Shown here: piece by piece, positions 54,562 to 64,000 of the stretch
How positions within the stretch are numbered: the first letter of the stretch is position 1
How the letters are laid out: every line of letters starts with the position of its first letter
Assembly (NCBI RefSeq): GCF_000422645.1
Contig: NZ_AUGL01000006.1
Coordinates: 124,001 to 188,000, forward strand
DNA length: 64,000 bases
Direction of reading: 5' to 3'
DNA from: Ferrimonas futtsuensis DSM 18154
GTDB lineage: Bacteria > Pseudomonadota > Gammaproteobacteria > Enterobacterales > Shewanellaceae
Translations under genes and position numbers: made by a program
The notes under the pieces: model-generated
Database searches by the model: none
Told to the model about the DNA's origin: nothing
Seen by the model: only the letters and a program-made list of their open reading frames with translations

Positions 54562-55173
54562 ATGAAATTCAAGCACGAAATTATTGAAAAGAACGTAGGT
54601 CTGCTGGCGATCTTCACCATCATTGCCATCAGCTTCGGCGGCCTGGTGCAGATCACTCCCCTGCTGTTTCAAAACGAAACCACCACTCCGGTAACTGGCC
54701 TCACGCCCTACACTGCCCTGCAGATGGAAGGCCGCGACGTCTACATCCGTGAAGGGTGCAACTCCTGTCACAGCCAGATGATTCGTCCTTTCCGCTCCGA
54801 AACCGAGCGTTACGGTCACTACTCCGTCGCCGGCGAGCACGTCTGGGAGCATCCCTTCCTGTGGGGCTCCAAGCGTACCGGTCCGGATCTGGCCCGTGTC
54901 GGCGGCCGTTACTCCGATGACTGGCATCGCGTTCACCTGCGCGATCCCCGTATCGTGGTACCCGAGTCCAACATGCCCGGTTTCCCCTGGCTGGAGGACA
55001 ACACCCTGGACGGCAAGAGCACCCTGAAGAAACTGCAGATCTTCCGTGACCAGTTCGGCGTACCCTATGGTAACGACGAAGAGCTGAAGAAGGATGTGGA
55101 ATCCATGAAGGGTAAAACCGAGATGGATGCGCTGATTGCCTACCTGCAGTCTCTGGGAACCGCTCTGAAATAA
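54562..55173 (+). CDS. ccoO: cbb3 cytochrome oxidase subunit II, monoheme cytochrome c
   Basis: 203 residues. N-terminal membrane anchor (about 11-31), then a periplasmic domain with one c-type heme site [15 protein letters not shown] and the distal Met ligand in [10 protein letters not shown]. It passes electrons from CcoP to CcoN. GGAGAAG precedes the ATG. Eleven bases after ccoN. Confidence 0.97.
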   Translation: MKFKHEIIEKNVGLLAIFTIIAISFGGLVQITPLLFQNETTTPVTGLTPYTALQMEGRDVYIREGCNSCHSQMIRPFRSETERYGHYSVAGEHVWEHPFLWGSKRTGPDLARVGGRYSDDWHRVHLRDPRIVVPESNMPGFPWLEDNTLDGKSTLKKLQIFRDQFGVPYGNDEELKKDVESMKGKTEMDALIAYLQSLGTALK

Positions 55174-55184
55174 GGAGGCCTTTG

Positions 55185-55346
55185 ATGGACTATGGAACGT
55201 TTCAAGGCATTGTAACCCTTGTTTTATTGCTGATTTTTCTGGCCATCGTGGGCTGGGCCTACAGCGCCCGTCGCAAGCCCGCCTTCGAGGAAGCGGCCAA
55301 CCTCGTCTTTGACGACGAGCAGAAGCACCAGGGATCTAAGGAGTAA
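55185..55346 (+). CDS. ccoQ: cbb3 oxidase small subunit IV
   Basis: 53 residues, MDYGTFQGIVTLVLLLIFLA as the single span followed by the acidic tail FEEAANLVFDDEQKHQG, the standard CcoQ form; it stabilises the complex. A strong AAGGAGG lies upstream. The tail motif LFDDEQKH is repeated in the CcoS protein of the same cluster. Confidence 0.93.
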   Translation: MDYGTFQGIVTLVLLLIFLAIVGWAYSARRKPAFEEAANLVFDDEQKHQGSKE

Positions 55347-55352
55347 TCTCAG

Positions 55353-56312
55353 ATGACCAGCTTTTGGAGTATTTTTATCACCGTGATTACCCTTGGGGTG
55401 ATTTTCGGTTGTCTTGCACTGCTTATCTGGTGCATGAAGGACAAAATGGGCGTCGAAGAGGGTGAAGGCATGGGCCACACCTTTGACGGCATCGAGGAGG
55501 TCAACAATCCTCTGCCCAAGTGGTGGTCCTACATGTTTGTGTTCACCATCGTGTTCGGCCTGGGCTACCTGGCTGCCTACCCCGGTCTGGGTAACTGGAA
55601 AGGCTTTCTGGGCTGGACCTCGTCCAACCAGAGCGTGCTCAACATGGACGAGTCCAAAGCCGCTGCCGCCGAGGCCCGTTCCGGTGAGTCCGGCTGGGTT
55701 CAGTATGACCAGGAAGTGGTTCTGGCCGACGCCCATTACGGTCCTATCTTTAAGAGCTTTGCCGAGAAGCCCATCGAAGCACTGGTGGCCGACGCCGAAG
55801 CCCTGAAGATTGGCCAGCGCCTGTTCTTGCAGAACTGCGCTCAGTGTCACGGCTCCGACGCCAAGGGCGGCCCCGGCTTCCCCAACCTGACCGACGATGC
55901 CTGGCTCTACGGCGGCGACCCCGCCACCATCAAGGCCACGCTGCTCAACGGGCGTCGCGGCATGATGCCACCGAAAGGCGGTCTTCCCATCACTGATGAG
56001 GAGATTCCTGCGATTGCCGAGTACATCTATGGCCTCAATGGCCGTAAGCACGACGCAGAACTGGCGGCCAAGGGACAAGCGGGCTTCATGAAGGGCTGCT
56101 TCGCCTGTCACGGCATGGACGGCAGCGGTAATAAGCTGATGGGTGCCCCCAACCTGACCGACAACTCCTGGGTTTACGGCGGTAGCCGTAAGGTGATCGA
56201 GGAGAGCATTCGGGGTGGTCGTGCCGGCGTGATGCCTGCCTGGAAAGACGTATTGGGTGAGGACAAGGTCCACTTGATCACCGCCTACGTCTACAGCCTG
56301 AACAAGAAGTAA
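55353..56312 (+). CDS. ccoP: cbb3 cytochrome oxidase subunit III, diheme cytochrome c
   Basis: 319 residues. N-terminal region with two membrane spans (IFITVITLGVIFGCLALLIW and the FVFTIVFGLGYLAAYPGLG segment). The periplasmic part has two heme-binding sites, NCAQCHGSDAKGG and GCFACHGMDGSGN, with repeated NLTDDAWLYGG / NLTDNSWVYGG segments carrying family ligands. It receives electrons from soluble cytochromes or the bc1 complex. Last gene before the terminator. Confidence 0.97.
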   Translation: MTSFWSIFITVITLGVIFGCLALLIWCMKDKMGVEEGEGMGHTFDGIEEVNNPLPKWWSYMFVFTIVFGLGYLAAYPGLGNWKGFLGWTSSNQSVLNMDESKAAAAEARSGESGWVQYDQEVVLADAHYGPIFKSFAEKPIEALVADAEALKIGQRLFLQNCAQCHGSDAKGGPGFPNLTDDAWLYGGDPATIKATLLNGRRGMMPPKGGLPITDEEIPAIAEYIYGLNGRKHDAELAAKGQAGFMKGCFACHGMDGSGNKLMGAPNLTDNSWVYGGSRKVIEESIRGGRAGVMPAWKDVLGEDKVHLITAYVYSLNKK

Positions 56313-56323
56313 GTTCCTGCCTG

Positions 56324-56354
56324 AAAGCCCCGTCGTTCGGCGGGGCTTTTTTTT
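56324..56354 (+). terminator. Rho-independent terminator after ccoP
   Basis: Stem AAAGCCCCG / CGGGGCTTT with a T run of eight or more. It separates structural genes from the assembly genes. Confidence 0.88.
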
Positions 56355-56431
56355 ACTCCCCGATTCACCGGGAATGGTCTCCCGAGAGGGAAACCAGTAT
56401 CATGGACCCAGTCCATTGGAAGGTACGATAG

Positions 56432-56908
56432 ATGAATAACACCCCCTGGTATAAGCAGTTCTGGCCGTGGTTTCTGATCCTTCTTCCGGGATCCGTTGTC
56501 ATCGCGGCTCTGATTACCATCAAGATCGCCACCGACAACCCCGTCGCCCTGGTGGCCGAGGATTACTACAAGAAAGGTAAGGCGATCAATCAGGACCTCT
56601 CCCGCATCACTCAGGCACGCAACCTGGGTATGGTGTTTGAGCTGAAACAGGATGGCGAACAGCTGGTTCTGGTACAGCACGGCGGTCCCGCATCCGGCGC
56701 GGCCCTGGAGATTGAGTTCCACCACACCACCCTGCCCCAGCATGACCTGACCCAGATGGTGACCCAGGATGCCCTGGGCCGTTACCTGCTGCCTGCAGAC
56801 CGGTTGGTCGACGGCAAATGGCAGGTGATGATCGACGCCCACGACCAGAGCTGGCGTCTGCAGAAGCGTCTGCAGCTGCCCCTGAGCAACTCCGTCTGGT
56901 TCCAGTAA
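56432..56908 (+). CDS. ccoH: cbb3 oxidase assembly protein FixH/CcoH
   Basis: 158 residues. N-terminal span PWFLILLPGSVVIAALITIK, then the FixH hallmark DNPVALVAEDYYKKGKAIN and a periplasmic beta-sandwich domain. CcoH is needed for assembly of the oxidase. It starts after GGAAGG, 12 bases before ccoI. No ccoG gene lies next to it, unlike in many ccoGHIS clusters. Confidence 0.9.
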   Translation: MNNTPWYKQFWPWFLILLPGSVVIAALITIKIATDNPVALVAEDYYKKGKAINQDLSRITQARNLGMVFELKQDGEQLVLVQHGGPASGAALEIEFHHTTLPQHDLTQMVTQDALGRYLLPADRLVDGKWQVMIDAHDQSWRLQKRLQLPLSNSVWFQ

Positions 56909-56920
56909 CAGGGGGCGAAT

Positions 56921-59287
56921 TTGAGCAGTAACGCCTGTTTCCACTGCGGACAACCTGTGCCGTTGTCCGCAGATTTTTCCGTCACCATAGATGCTCAACT
57001 GCGCCAGATGTGCTGCCCCGGCTGTGCCGCCGTGGCCCAGACCATCTGCGACGCCGGCCTCGGCGACTACTACCACTACCGAACCGAATCCGGCAGCAAG
57101 CAGAGCCTGGATGCCCTCATGGCGCAGCTGGACGCCTATGATCTGGAGGCGGTGCAACAGGAGTTTGTTGCCCACGAAGGGGACACCCACTCTGTGGTTC
57201 TCTCGGTACAGGGGATCAGTTGTGCGGCCTGTGCCTGGCTGATTGAGCGCCACTTCCGCAAACTGGCCGGCATCCACCGCATCAATGTCAATACCACCAC
57301 CATGCGCGCCACCGTCAGCTGGTATCCGGACAAGATCAAGCTGTCCGAGATCCTCAATCAGCTGGCCAGCATAGGCTACCCCTCTACCCCATTCCAGCCC
57401 GATGCCAAAGAGCAGACCTACGCCCACAGCGCCAGGCAGTTCCTGTTCCGCCTGGGGCTGGCGGGTATGGCCACCATGCAGGTGATGATGCTGGCTGTTG
57501 CCCTCTACATGGGCTACTTCACCGAACTCGACCCCATCTACCGCGACTATTTCCGCTGGGTCTCTCTGCTGTTTGCCACCCCGGTGGCCCTCTATTCGGC
57601 CCAGCCCTTCTACTTCAGCGCCCTGAGGGCCCTGATGTCGATGCGGGTGAATATGGACGTGCCGGTCTCCATCGCCATCCTCGGTGCTTTCAGCGCCAGC
57701 TGTGTGGCCACCTTCAAGGGGACCGGAGAGGTCTACTTCGAATCCGTCTCCATGTTCACCTTCTTCCTGCTGCTGGGACGGTTCCTGGAGCAGCGAGCCA
57801 GGCGAAAAGCCGCGGAGTCCGCATCGAACCTGCATCGGCTGGTCCCTTTGACGGCAGAGCTGATCACCGATGAGGGACATGACCAGGTGGCCGCCAAGAC
57901 CCTCAAGGTGGGCGACCGCTGCCTGGTGCGTCCTGGCGAAGCGATCCCCGCCGATGCGGAGCTGCTCTCCACCCTGGCGGCCGTGGACGAATCCATGCTC
58001 ACCGGAGAGCAGGAGCCTGTGACCAAGCGCGTCGGTGACCCGCTCTATGGCGGCAGCGTCAACTTTGATCAGAGCATCGAGATCCGGGTCAGCCAGGTCG
58101 GCACCGAGCAGCTGATTCACACCATAGTGCGAATGCAGGAGCAGGCGGCCCAGGAGAAGCCGGATATCGCCCGCCTGGCAGACAAGGTGGCCCGTTATTT
58201 CGTTCCCGGCGTACTGACCCTCTCTGCCCTTACCTACCTGGTCTGGCACTTTATCGACCCCAGCCAGGCGTTCTGGGTCACCTTGTCGGTGCTGGTGGCG
58301 ACCTGCCCCTGTGCCTTGTCTCTGGCGACCCCTGCGGCCCTGACCTGTGGCAGCAATGCTCTGCGCAATCACGGTCTGCTCTCCCGAAGCTCCCGGGTGC
58401 TTGAAGCCCTGCCCAAGGTGGATACCCTGCTGTTCGATAAGACCGGTACCCTGACCCAGGGCAACTGGTCGCTGACTGCCAAACAGAGTCTGGATGGCCA
58501 ACCGGTTGAACAACACCTGGCGCTGGTGGCTGCCCTGGAGCGGACCAGCAGCCACCCTCTGGCACAGGCGTTTCATGACTTTGACGATCCCTGTTTGAAG
58601 GTGGCCAACCTGGAGCATGTCCCCGGGGGCGGCCTCCAGGGAGAGGTAGATGGCGTCCGCTATCGGGTGGGCCACAGTCGTTTTGTGGGGCTGGAACAGC
58701 GTGACGACCGTCTTTGGCTTGGCAGTGACCAGGGTCCTCTGGCCTGGTTTCAGCTGCAGGACACCCTGCGAGAAGACGCTGCCGTAACCCTGGCTCAGCT
58801 TCAGGATCAGGGGCTGCGCTGTGAGATGCTCAGCGGTGACCCCAGTCCGGCGGCAAAAGAGCTGGCCAGGACCTTGAAGATGGACGACTGCCACCATGGC
58901 GTCACGCCATCCGAGAAGCACGATTACCTCAAGCAGCTTCAGGAAAAAGGGCACAAAGTAGCCATGTTTGGCGATGGCGTCAATGACGCGCCCGTGCTGG
59001 CCGGAGCCGATCTGTCCATCGCCATGGGCGCCGGCACCGAACTGGCCAAGAGCAGCGCCGATCTGGTGCTGTTGGGTGACCGGCTCGGGCCTGTGGTGGA
59101 TGGGATAGCCATTGCCAGAAAGACGGTTCGGGTGATTCGTCAGAACCTGGTTTGGGCTCTGGGGTATAATCTGGCCATTCTGCCCCTGGCGGTGTGCGGT
59201 CTGGTGCCCCCCTATATCGCCGCCATTGGCATGTCGGCCAGTTCCCTGATCGTGGTCGGTAACAGCGTGAGACTACTAAAACTATGA
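56921..59287 (+). CDS. ccoI: Copper-exporting P1-type ATPase for cbb3 assembly (CcoI/FixI)
   Basis: 788 residues. N-terminal Cys cluster ([21 protein letters not shown]), a metal-binding domain with [12 protein letters not shown], eight membrane spans, the ion-site CPC in [13 protein letters not shown], phosphorylation motif DKTGTLTQ and hinge [14 protein letters not shown]. This domain set with the extra N-terminal CxxC region is typical of FixI/CcoI, which delivers copper across the membrane for the CuB centre. TTG start after GGGGGCG. Its stop overlaps the ccoS start (ATGA). Confidence 0.96.
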   Translation: MSSNACFHCGQPVPLSADFSVTIDAQLRQMCCPGCAAVAQTICDAGLGDYYHYRTESGSKQSLDALMAQLDAYDLEAVQQEFVAHEGDTHSVVLSVQGISCAACAWLIERHFRKLAGIHRINVNTTTMRATVSWYPDKIKLSEILNQLASIGYPSTPFQPDAKEQTYAHSARQFLFRLGLAGMATMQVMMLAVALYMGYFTELDPIYRDYFRWVSLLFATPVALYSAQPFYFSALRALMSMRVNMDVPVSIAILGAFSASCVATFKGTGEVYFESVSMFTFFLLLGRFLEQRARRKAAESASNLHRLVPLTAELITDEGHDQVAAKTLKVGDRCLVRPGEAIPADAELLSTLAAVDESMLTGEQEPVTKRVGDPLYGGSVNFDQSIEIRVSQVGTEQLIHTIVRMQEQAAQEKPDIARLADKVARYFVPGVLTLSALTYLVWHFIDPSQAFWVTLSVLVATCPCALSLATPAALTCGSNALRNHGLLSRSSRVLEALPKVDTLLFDKTGTLTQGNWSLTAKQSLDGQPVEQHLALVAALERTSSHPLAQAFHDFDDPCLKVANLEHVPGGGLQGEVDGVRYRVGHSRFVGLEQRDDRLWLGSDQGPLAWFQLQDTLREDAAVTLAQLQDQGLRCEMLSGDPSPAAKELARTLKMDDCHHGVTPSEKHDYLKQLQEKGHKVAMFGDGVNDAPVLAGADLSIAMGAGTELAKSSADLVLLGDRLGPVVDGIAIARKTVRVIRQNLVWALGYNLAILPLAVCGLVPPYIAAIGMSASSLIVVGNSVRLLKL

Positions 59288-59442
59288 GCATTATCTTTAC
59301 CCTTATCCCCGTCGCCATCCTGTTTGTCATTATCGCGGTGATGGTGTTCTTCTGGGCGGTGAAGTCTGATCAGTTTGAGGATCTGGACCGACAGGGATCC
59401 AGCATCCTGTTTGACGACGAACAGAAACATCGCGATGAATGA
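59284..59442 (+). CDS. ccoS: cbb3 oxidase maturation protein CcoS
   Basis: 52 residues: one membrane span ([20 protein letters not shown]), then [20 protein letters not shown] and DDEQKH, the family pattern. It overlaps ccoI by four bases and the next gene by eight, so it is translationally coupled. CcoS is required for cofactor insertion in the oxidase. Confidence 0.92.
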   Translation: MSIIFTLIPVAILFVIIAVMVFFWAVKSDQFEDLDRQGSSILFDDEQKHRDE

Positions 59443-60124
59443 CCTCAGCGTGTGGGCGGCCCTCTCCATTGGGCTGCTTGGCTCGGCCCACTGCGTCGGC
59501 ATGTGCGGCGGCATCATGGCCGCACTCAGCCACGGTCTCCCCGCCAGGGATCAGATGAACCTGGGTAAGCGTATGACGCTGCTCGGCGCCTACAATCTGG
59601 GCAGGGTGGTCAGTTACGCCGCCGCCGGCGCCCTACTGGCCTCCTTGGCCGGCGGGATTGGGGTGCTGTTCGGGGTGGATCACTGGTTGACCGGATTGCG
59701 GTTTATTGCCGGCATCATGCTGATTCTGATGGGGCTCTATCTGGCCAACTTCTCTTCGGCTCTGGTGACGGTGGAACGATTGGGCAAGCCGCTTTGGCGT
59801 CGCCTGGCCCCCATGGCGCGCAACCAGTTGCCGGTTACCTCCCCGGCCAAGGCGTTGGCGGCGGGCATGCTCTGGGGCTGGCTTCCCTGCGGCCTGGTCT
59901 ACTCCACGCTCATCTGGGCGCTTTCCCTCGGCAGCCTCGCCGACACGGTACTGGCGATGACCCTCTTCGGGCTGGGCACGCTTCCCAGCATGTTCCTGGT
60001 CGGCGCTGCCGCAGACGCGTTTAAAAAAGTTTTGGTTAACAAAGGGTTCAAAATAGTAAGCGCCCTTCTGTTGATCGGTTACGGTGTGCACACCCTGGTC
60101 ATTGCGCTAGGTCAATTTTTCTAG
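59435..60124 (+). CDS. SafE/TauE-like membrane protein of cbb3 clusters
   Basis: 229 residues, six membrane segments. The signature GLLGSAHCVGMCGGIMAAL near the N-terminus and GMLWGWLPCGLVYSTLIWAL in the second half form two related Cys-containing repeats. This places it with the HupE/UreJ-like 'sulfite exporter TauE/SafE' annotation group that commonly sits after ccoS. A role in copper or thiol handling for oxidase assembly is inferred from context and the Cys residues, not proven. ATG 59435 overlaps ccoS. Confidence 0.82.
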   Translation: MNDLSVWAALSIGLLGSAHCVGMCGGIMAALSHGLPARDQMNLGKRMTLLGAYNLGRVVSYAAAGALLASLAGGIGVLFGVDHWLTGLRFIAGIMLILMGLYLANFSSALVTVERLGKPLWRRLAPMARNQLPVTSPAKALAAGMLWGWLPCGLVYSTLIWALSLGSLADTVLAMTLFGLGTLPSMFLVGAAADAFKKVLVNKGFKIVSALLLIGYGVHTLVIALGQFF

Positions 60125-60183
60125 CGTCGAGAGAATGTTTTGGTTTAACATGTGTAGTGAGTTGACCCAATCGGGAAAGAGCC

Positions 60184-60930
60184 TTGGATAACAATCGCGC
60201 TAAAAGGACGGCGTTCGGTGGCTGTGCCATTCACTGCCATGATTGCAGCATGTCGGAACTCTGCATCCCGTTCACGCTCAATGCCAATGAGCTGGACAAG
60301 CTAGACGCCATCATCGAACGAAAGAAGCCCATTCAGAAGGGTGAGATCCTGATTCAGTCGGGAGAGCCCCTAAAGAGTCTGTTTGCCATCCGATCGGGCA
60401 CCATTAAATCCTATACCATCACGGAAAACGGCGACGAACAGATCACCGGCTTCCACCTCGCCGGAGACGTCATCGGCTTCGACGGCATCCACTCCGAACA
60501 GCACCAGAGCTTCGCCCAGGCTCTGGAAACCGCCATGGTGTGTGAAATTCCCTATGAGACTCTGGATCAGCTCAGTGGCGCCATGCCCAGACTGCGCCAG
60601 CAGATCATGAGGCTGATGAGCAATGAGATCATGGGCGACCAGGAGATGATTTTGCTGCTGTCCAAGAAGAACGCCGAGGAGCGCCTCGCCGCCTTCATCA
60701 GCAACCTGGCCAAGCGGTTTGGAAATCGCGGCTTCTCCAGCCGTGAGTTCCGCCTGACCATGACCCGGGGCGACATCGGCAACTACCTGGGTCTCACCGT
60801 TGAGACCATCAGTCGCCTGCTCGGCCGCTTCCAAAAGTCCGGTCTTATTGAGGTGAAAGGCAAATACATCACCATTCTCGATTTAGAGAGATTGTCGGAT
60901 CTGGCGGGCAACGCCCGCATCGCACGATAA
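60184..60930 (+). CDS. fnr: Oxygen-sensing transcription factor FNR
   Basis: 248 residues, CRP/FNR family. Fe-S ligands Cys18, Cys21 and Cys27 in [14 protein letters not shown] and Cys120 in [11 protein letters not shown] match E. coli Cys20, 23, 29 and 122. The recognition helix region [19 protein letters not shown] contains the E-xxS-R pattern that reads TTGAT. The TTG start at 60184 follows GGGAAAGAG. Located at the end of the cco assembly genes, it can activate the ccoN promoter through the FNR boxes upstream, forming a local circuit. Confidence 0.95.
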   Translation: MDNNRAKRTAFGGCAIHCHDCSMSELCIPFTLNANELDKLDAIIERKKPIQKGEILIQSGEPLKSLFAIRSGTIKSYTITENGDEQITGFHLAGDVIGFDGIHSEQHQSFAQALETAMVCEIPYETLDQLSGAMPRLRQQIMRLMSNEIMGDQEMILLLSKKNAEERLAAFISNLAKRFGNRGFSSREFRLTMTRGDIGNYLGLTVETISRLLGRFQKSGLIEVKGKYITILDLERLSDLAGNARIAR

Positions 60931-60936
60931 AAACAG

Positions 60937-60963
60937 GGGCACCGCGAGGTGCCCTTTCTGTTT
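60937..60963 (+). terminator. Rho-independent terminator after fnr
   Basis: Stem GGGCACC / GGTGCCC with loop GCGA followed by TTTCTGTTT. Confidence 0.82.
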
Positions 60964-60986
60964 CTAAGATTCGCGAACTGGCCCAT

Positions 60987-61002
60987 TTTGTTCTAGAACA
61001 AA
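60987..61002. promoter_or_regulatory. Perfect 16-base palindrome upstream of the first uspE
   Basis: TTTGTTCTAGAACAAA, self-complementary without a spacer, 32 bases before the uspE ATG. A protein-binding operator is likely, but the regulator is unknown. It is not an FNR or LexA box. Confidence 0.5.
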
Positions 61003-61034
61003 CAGTGCAGTGTCCGAAATCTGACGAGGCAGTT

Positions 61035-61961
61035 ATGAGCAGCAAACGACTCCTAGTGGTTGTCGACCCGGACAGGGTTGAACAACCTGCGCTGGATCGG
61101 GCTCTTCACATGGCCCGCGCAACTGGCGCCCCCATCACTCTGTTTTCCGTGATCTTTAACCTCTCCTACGAGAAAACCGCCCTACTTTCCAAGACCGAAC
61201 GTGAAGCCCTTCGTGAAGGATTGATTGAAAAGCACCATCGCCAGGTCGAAGAATTGGTGGCCCCGTTACAACAACAGGGAATCAATGTCGAAGCCAAGGT
61301 GGAGTGGCACGACCGCCCCTTTGAAGCGATCATCCGTTATGTCCTCGATAACGATATCTCCTATATCGTCAAAAGTACCCAGGAGGGCAGCGGCCGACTG
61401 ACCGCCACCTTCTTTACCCCCACCGACTGGCACCTGATCCGTAAGGCACCGGTGCCGGTATTGATGGTCAAAGACCATGACTGGCCGAAAAATGGCAAGA
61501 TTCTGGCGGCCATCGACATCGATGCCGAAGACAAGGTGCACCAGGAACTCAATGAACGCATCATCCAGAACTGCAACAACCTGGCTGAGCTCATCGATGC
61601 CAAGGTGCACCTGGTCAACGGTTATCCCGGTTTGCCGGACAACCTGTTTATCGAGCAACCGGAGTTCAATAACCTCGGCTTCAATATCTCGGTGAGCAAA
61701 CAGCATCAGGAGCATCTGGAGGAGCTTGGCAGCAAGTACGGCATCCCTGCGGACCAGTGTCATGCCCGCCAGGGCGACCCCGAAGAGGTGATTGTGGCTG
61801 TGTCCCAGGACATCGACGCCGAGCTGGTGGTGCTGGGCACCATAGGCGAGCAGGGGATCACCGCCACTTTGCTGGGCAGCACTGCAGAACATGTCATCTA
61901 CAACATAGGCTGCGACCTTCTCGCCCTGAAACCGGGGTCCTTCAATTCTCCACTTGCCTGA
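61035..61961 (+). CDS. uspE: Universal stress protein UspE, copy 1
   Basis: 308 residues, two tandem Usp domains (about 4-150 and 155-305). The first has LLVVVDPDR and the FFTPTDWHLIRKAPVPVLMV block; the second ends LVVLGTIGEQGITATLLGST, the G2xG9-like nucleotide-loop region, followed by AEHVIYNIGCDLLALKP. This is the UspE/YdaA plan. In E. coli uspE lies next to fnr and ttcA, as here. ATG 61035 follows GAGG. Confidence 0.93.
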   Translation: MSSKRLLVVVDPDRVEQPALDRALHMARATGAPITLFSVIFNLSYEKTALLSKTEREALREGLIEKHHRQVEELVAPLQQQGINVEAKVEWHDRPFEAIIRYVLDNDISYIVKSTQEGSGRLTATFFTPTDWHLIRKAPVPVLMVKDHDWPKNGKILAAIDIDAEDKVHQELNERIIQNCNNLAELIDAKVHLVNGYPGLPDNLFIEQPEFNNLGFNISVSKQHQEHLEELGSKYGIPADQCHARQGDPEEVIVAVSQDIDAELVVLGTIGEQGITATLLGSTAEHVIYNIGCDLLALKPGSFNSPLA

Positions 61962-61967
61962 AACTGA

Positions 61968-61988
61968 GGGGGCGACTGCCCCCTTTTC
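61968..61988 (+). terminator. Rho-independent terminator after uspE copy 1
   Basis: Stem GGGGGC / GCCCCC with loop GACT and a TTTTCT tail, in the gap before copy 2. Confidence 0.75.
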
Positions 61989-62135
61989 TATCTGAATAAA
62001 CCTTTGAAATTTAGTTGGAAGTGATACTCTAGATTTAGGAGTGAGCCACAAAGGGCTCCGTTGATCTGAAACAAAGGAATGACCCACCCTTCCATGCAAC
62101 GATGTTGGTGAGGGACACAAAGTTAGGAGAGCTTT

Positions 62136-63062
62136 ATGAGCAGCGAACGATTTCTTGTTGTCATCGATCCCAGCCGGGATGATCAACCTGCGCTGGAAAG
62201 GGCGGCCCACCTGGCCCGCTGTGCCGGAGCCCGATTAACCCTCTTCCTCAGCATCTTCGATTTTTCCTATGAGATGACCTCCATGTTGTCCCAGGAGGAG
62301 AGAGATGCCATGAGAAATGGTGTGGTGACACAGCGGCGTAAATGGCTGGAACAGCTGGCCGAGCCTCTGGTTGCCGACGGACTGGACGTGAACTTTGACG
62401 TGGTGTGGCACAACCGTCCTTTCGAGAGCATCATCAACCATGTTCTCAACAACGACATTGCCTACATCATTAAGAGCACCCATGCCCACGACAAGCTCAA
62501 GTCGGTGATCTTTACTCCCACCGACTGGCACCTGTTGCGCAAGGCGCCGGTGCCTGTCCTGCTGGTGAAAGAGCACGATTGGCCGGCAGATGGCAATATC
62601 CTGGCTGCCGTAAACGTCGCCGCCGACGATGAAGAGCATCAGGAGCTCAACGATCGTATCGTCTCCAACGCCGTGAAGCTGGCCACGGTGATCGACGCCC
62701 GAGTGCACCTGGTCAATGGCTACCCCGGTACCCCGGTGAATATTGCCATCGAATTGCCGGATTTCGATGCGCACGCCTACAACCAGTCCATCAAGCAGCA
62801 TCATACCCAACGCATCGAAGCACTGGCGGAGCGGCATGGCATTGACCACAAACGCTGCCATGTGTTGGAAGGACTGCCCGAAGACGTGATTCCCGAGTTG
62901 GCCAGAGAGCTGGACGCGGAGCTGGTGATGCTGGGCACCGTTGGACGCAGCGGTCTGTCCGCGGCCCTGATTGGCAACACCGCCGAGCACGTCATCGACA
63001 GCTTGAATTGCGATCTGGTGGCCTTTAAACCCAAGAGCTTTGTATGCCCATTGGCGGACTGA
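62136..63062 (+). CDS. uspE: Universal stress protein UspE, copy 2
   Basis: 308 residues, same domain plan as its neighbour: MSSERFLVVIDPSRDDQPAL start, FTPTDWHLLRKAPVPVLLVK, then LVMLGTVGRSGLSAALIGNT and AEHVIDSLNCDLVAFKP. Clear tandem duplicate of identical length, but diverged along the whole sequence, with its own upstream region of 174 bases. GGAGAG precedes the ATG. Two uspE copies side by side are not the usual E. coli arrangement. Confidence 0.92.
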   Translation: MSSERFLVVIDPSRDDQPALERAAHLARCAGARLTLFLSIFDFSYEMTSMLSQEERDAMRNGVVTQRRKWLEQLAEPLVADGLDVNFDVVWHNRPFESIINHVLNNDIAYIIKSTHAHDKLKSVIFTPTDWHLLRKAPVPVLLVKEHDWPADGNILAAVNVAADDEEHQELNDRIVSNAVKLATVIDARVHLVNGYPGTPVNIAIELPDFDAHAYNQSIKQHHTQRIEALAERHGIDHKRCHVLEGLPEDVIPELARELDAELVMLGTVGRSGLSAALIGNTAEHVIDSLNCDLVAFKPKSFVCPLAD

Positions 63063-63157
63063 TTCGCCGTTTCTGCACGCGCAGCGCTTAGTGAGATGGC
63101 GTGTGCGCAGACAAAGTGAGCACCACCTGGCGCATTCCAGCTCCAGAGCCTGAAAAG

Positions 63158-63182
63158 ACGCGGCACGAGCCGCGTTTTTTTA
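63158..63182 (+). terminator. Rho-independent terminator after uspE copy 2
   Basis: Stem ACGCGGC / GCCGCGT with loop ACGA and a run of seven T. Confidence 0.87.
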
Positions 63183-63256
63183 TGGCAGAGCCTTTACCCG
63201 CCCTCCCCTAACGGGGATAATGCCAGCCCCAAATTGACAGCATATTGAGGTATGGA

Positions 63257-64000
63257 GTGGAACTTACCCAGAAGCAGAAAACCCGCCTGAACAAACTGCA
63301 GAAACGCCTTCGTCGTGAGGTGGGCAGTGCCATTGAAGATTACCGTATGATTGAAGATGGCGATGTGGTGATGGTGTGCCTCTCCGGTGGTAAGGACAGC
63401 TACACCATGCTGGACATTCTGCTGAATCTGCAGCACCGTGCCCCCGTTGATTTCACGCTGGTGGCGGTCAACCTGGATCAGAAGCAGCCAGGCTTTCCGG
63501 AAGATGTGCTGCCGGCCTATCTGGACAGCCTGGGTGTGGCCTACCACATCCTGGAGAAAGACACCTACTCCATCGTCAAGGACAAGATCCCCGAGGGCAA
63601 GACCACCTGTTCTCTGTGTTCCAGGCTGCGCCGGGGTACCCTCTATGGGTTTGCCCAAAGAATTGGCGCCACCAAGATCGCCCTGGGCCACCACAGGGAT
63701 GACATGATTGAGACGCTGTTCCTCAACATGTTCTTCGGCGGCAAGCTGAAATCGATGCCACCAAAACTGCTGTCTGACGATGGCGCCAACGTGGTGATTC
63801 GCCCCCTGGCTTATGCCCGGGAAAAAGACATCAGCGAATACGCCGAGCTGAAATCCTTCCCTATCATCCCCTGCAATCTGTGTGGCTCTCAGGAAAATCT
63901 GAAGCGCAAGCAGGTGAAAGAGATGCTCAAAGGCTGGGACAAGCAGTTCCCCGGGCGAATCGAAACCATCTTTACCGCCATGCAGAATGTCGCGCCCTCC
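63257..64000 (+). CDS. ttcA: tRNA 2-thiocytidine synthetase TtcA (3' truncated by window)
   Basis: First 248 residues. TtcA makes 2-thiocytidine at position 32 of tRNA using ATP and an Fe-S cluster. PP-loop [11 protein letters not shown] (SGGKDS at 43-48) and the cluster ligands Cys118 and Cys121 ([12 protein letters not shown]) and Cys206/Cys209 (IPCNLCGSQ) are present. GTG 63257 is chosen because GAGG lies just upstream and it gives [17 protein letters not shown], the normal N-terminus. The gene runs off the right edge. Confidence 0.94.
   Translation, partial: MELTQKQKTRLNKLQKRLRREVGSAIEDYRMIEDGDVVMVCLSGGKDSYTMLDILLNLQHRAPVDFTLVAVNLDQKQPGFPEDVLPAYLDSLGVAYHILEKDTYSIVKDKIPEGKTTCSLCSRLRRGTLYGFAQRIGATKIALGHHRDDMIETLFLNMFFGGKLKSMPPKLLSDDGANVVIRPLAYAREKDISEYAELKSFPIIPCNLCGSQENLKRKQVKEMLKGWDKQFPGRIETIFTAMQNVAPS

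Noticed and set aside
56291-58954. 887-codon minus-strand frame opposite ccoH and ccoI
   Set aside because: Antisense shadow; both plus-strand genes are clearly recognised.

Overview
The window reads as one chromosomal segment of a marine-type gammaproteobacterium of the Shewanella/Ferrimonas kind (order-level inference). The grounds are the gene order pyrD-zapC-rlmL-uup-rmf-fabA-ycbZ, a large NAD-glutamate dehydrogenase next to pyrD, a complete ccoNOQP-ccoH-ccoI-ccoS-fnr block, two FNR-type 14-mers and FliA- and sigma54-type promoters. Most genes are GC-rich. The stretch from about 15.9 to 22.7 kb is clearly more AT-rich and was acquired horizontally.

Layout. 0-14.4 kb: housekeeping genes (glutamate catabolism, pyrimidine synthesis, cell division, 23S rRNA methylation, ABC-F, ribosome hibernation, peroxidase, fatty-acid desaturation, Lon-like protease). 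14.4-15.8 kb: a tyrosine recombinase preceded by a consensus LexA box. 15.9-22.76 kb: a filamentous-phage (inovirus) prophage flanked by two dif-like XerC/XerD sites, so the window appears to span the replication terminus. The polarity of KOPS-like octamers on both sides agrees. 22.9-32 kb: an AbgT-type transporter, then a six-gene operon of ABC efflux genes and a two-component system with a sigma54-type promoter and an upstream palindrome array. 32-43 kb: a CYTH protein and a run of ion/solute transporters (SLC13-RCK, OPT, two cation/proton antiporters, a TRIC-type channel) with a 57-residue zinc-ribbon microprotein and one unknown gene. 43-52.9 kb: stand-alone trpB, a YebC/YeeN protein, a kinase-like protein, two paralogous amino-acid-type chemoreceptors and three unknown exported proteins. 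53-61 kb: cbb3 cytochrome oxidase structural and assembly genes ending in fnr. 61-64 kb: two tandem UspE genes and the 5' part of ttcA.

The most interesting object is the prophage. It carries a Rep, a ssDNA-binding protein, small coat proteins, a major coat protein, a repeat-rich adsorption protein, a pVI-like protein and a Zot/pI ATPase. It has no integrase or secretin of its own, and it has a regulator at each end. It probably uses host XerC/XerD and a host secretin. Just outside it lies an SOS-box-controlled tyrosine recombinase whose 3' hairpin has a near copy in the prophage intergenic region. The sigma54 efflux operon and a nested GATC palindrome upstream of zapC are also worth a closer look.
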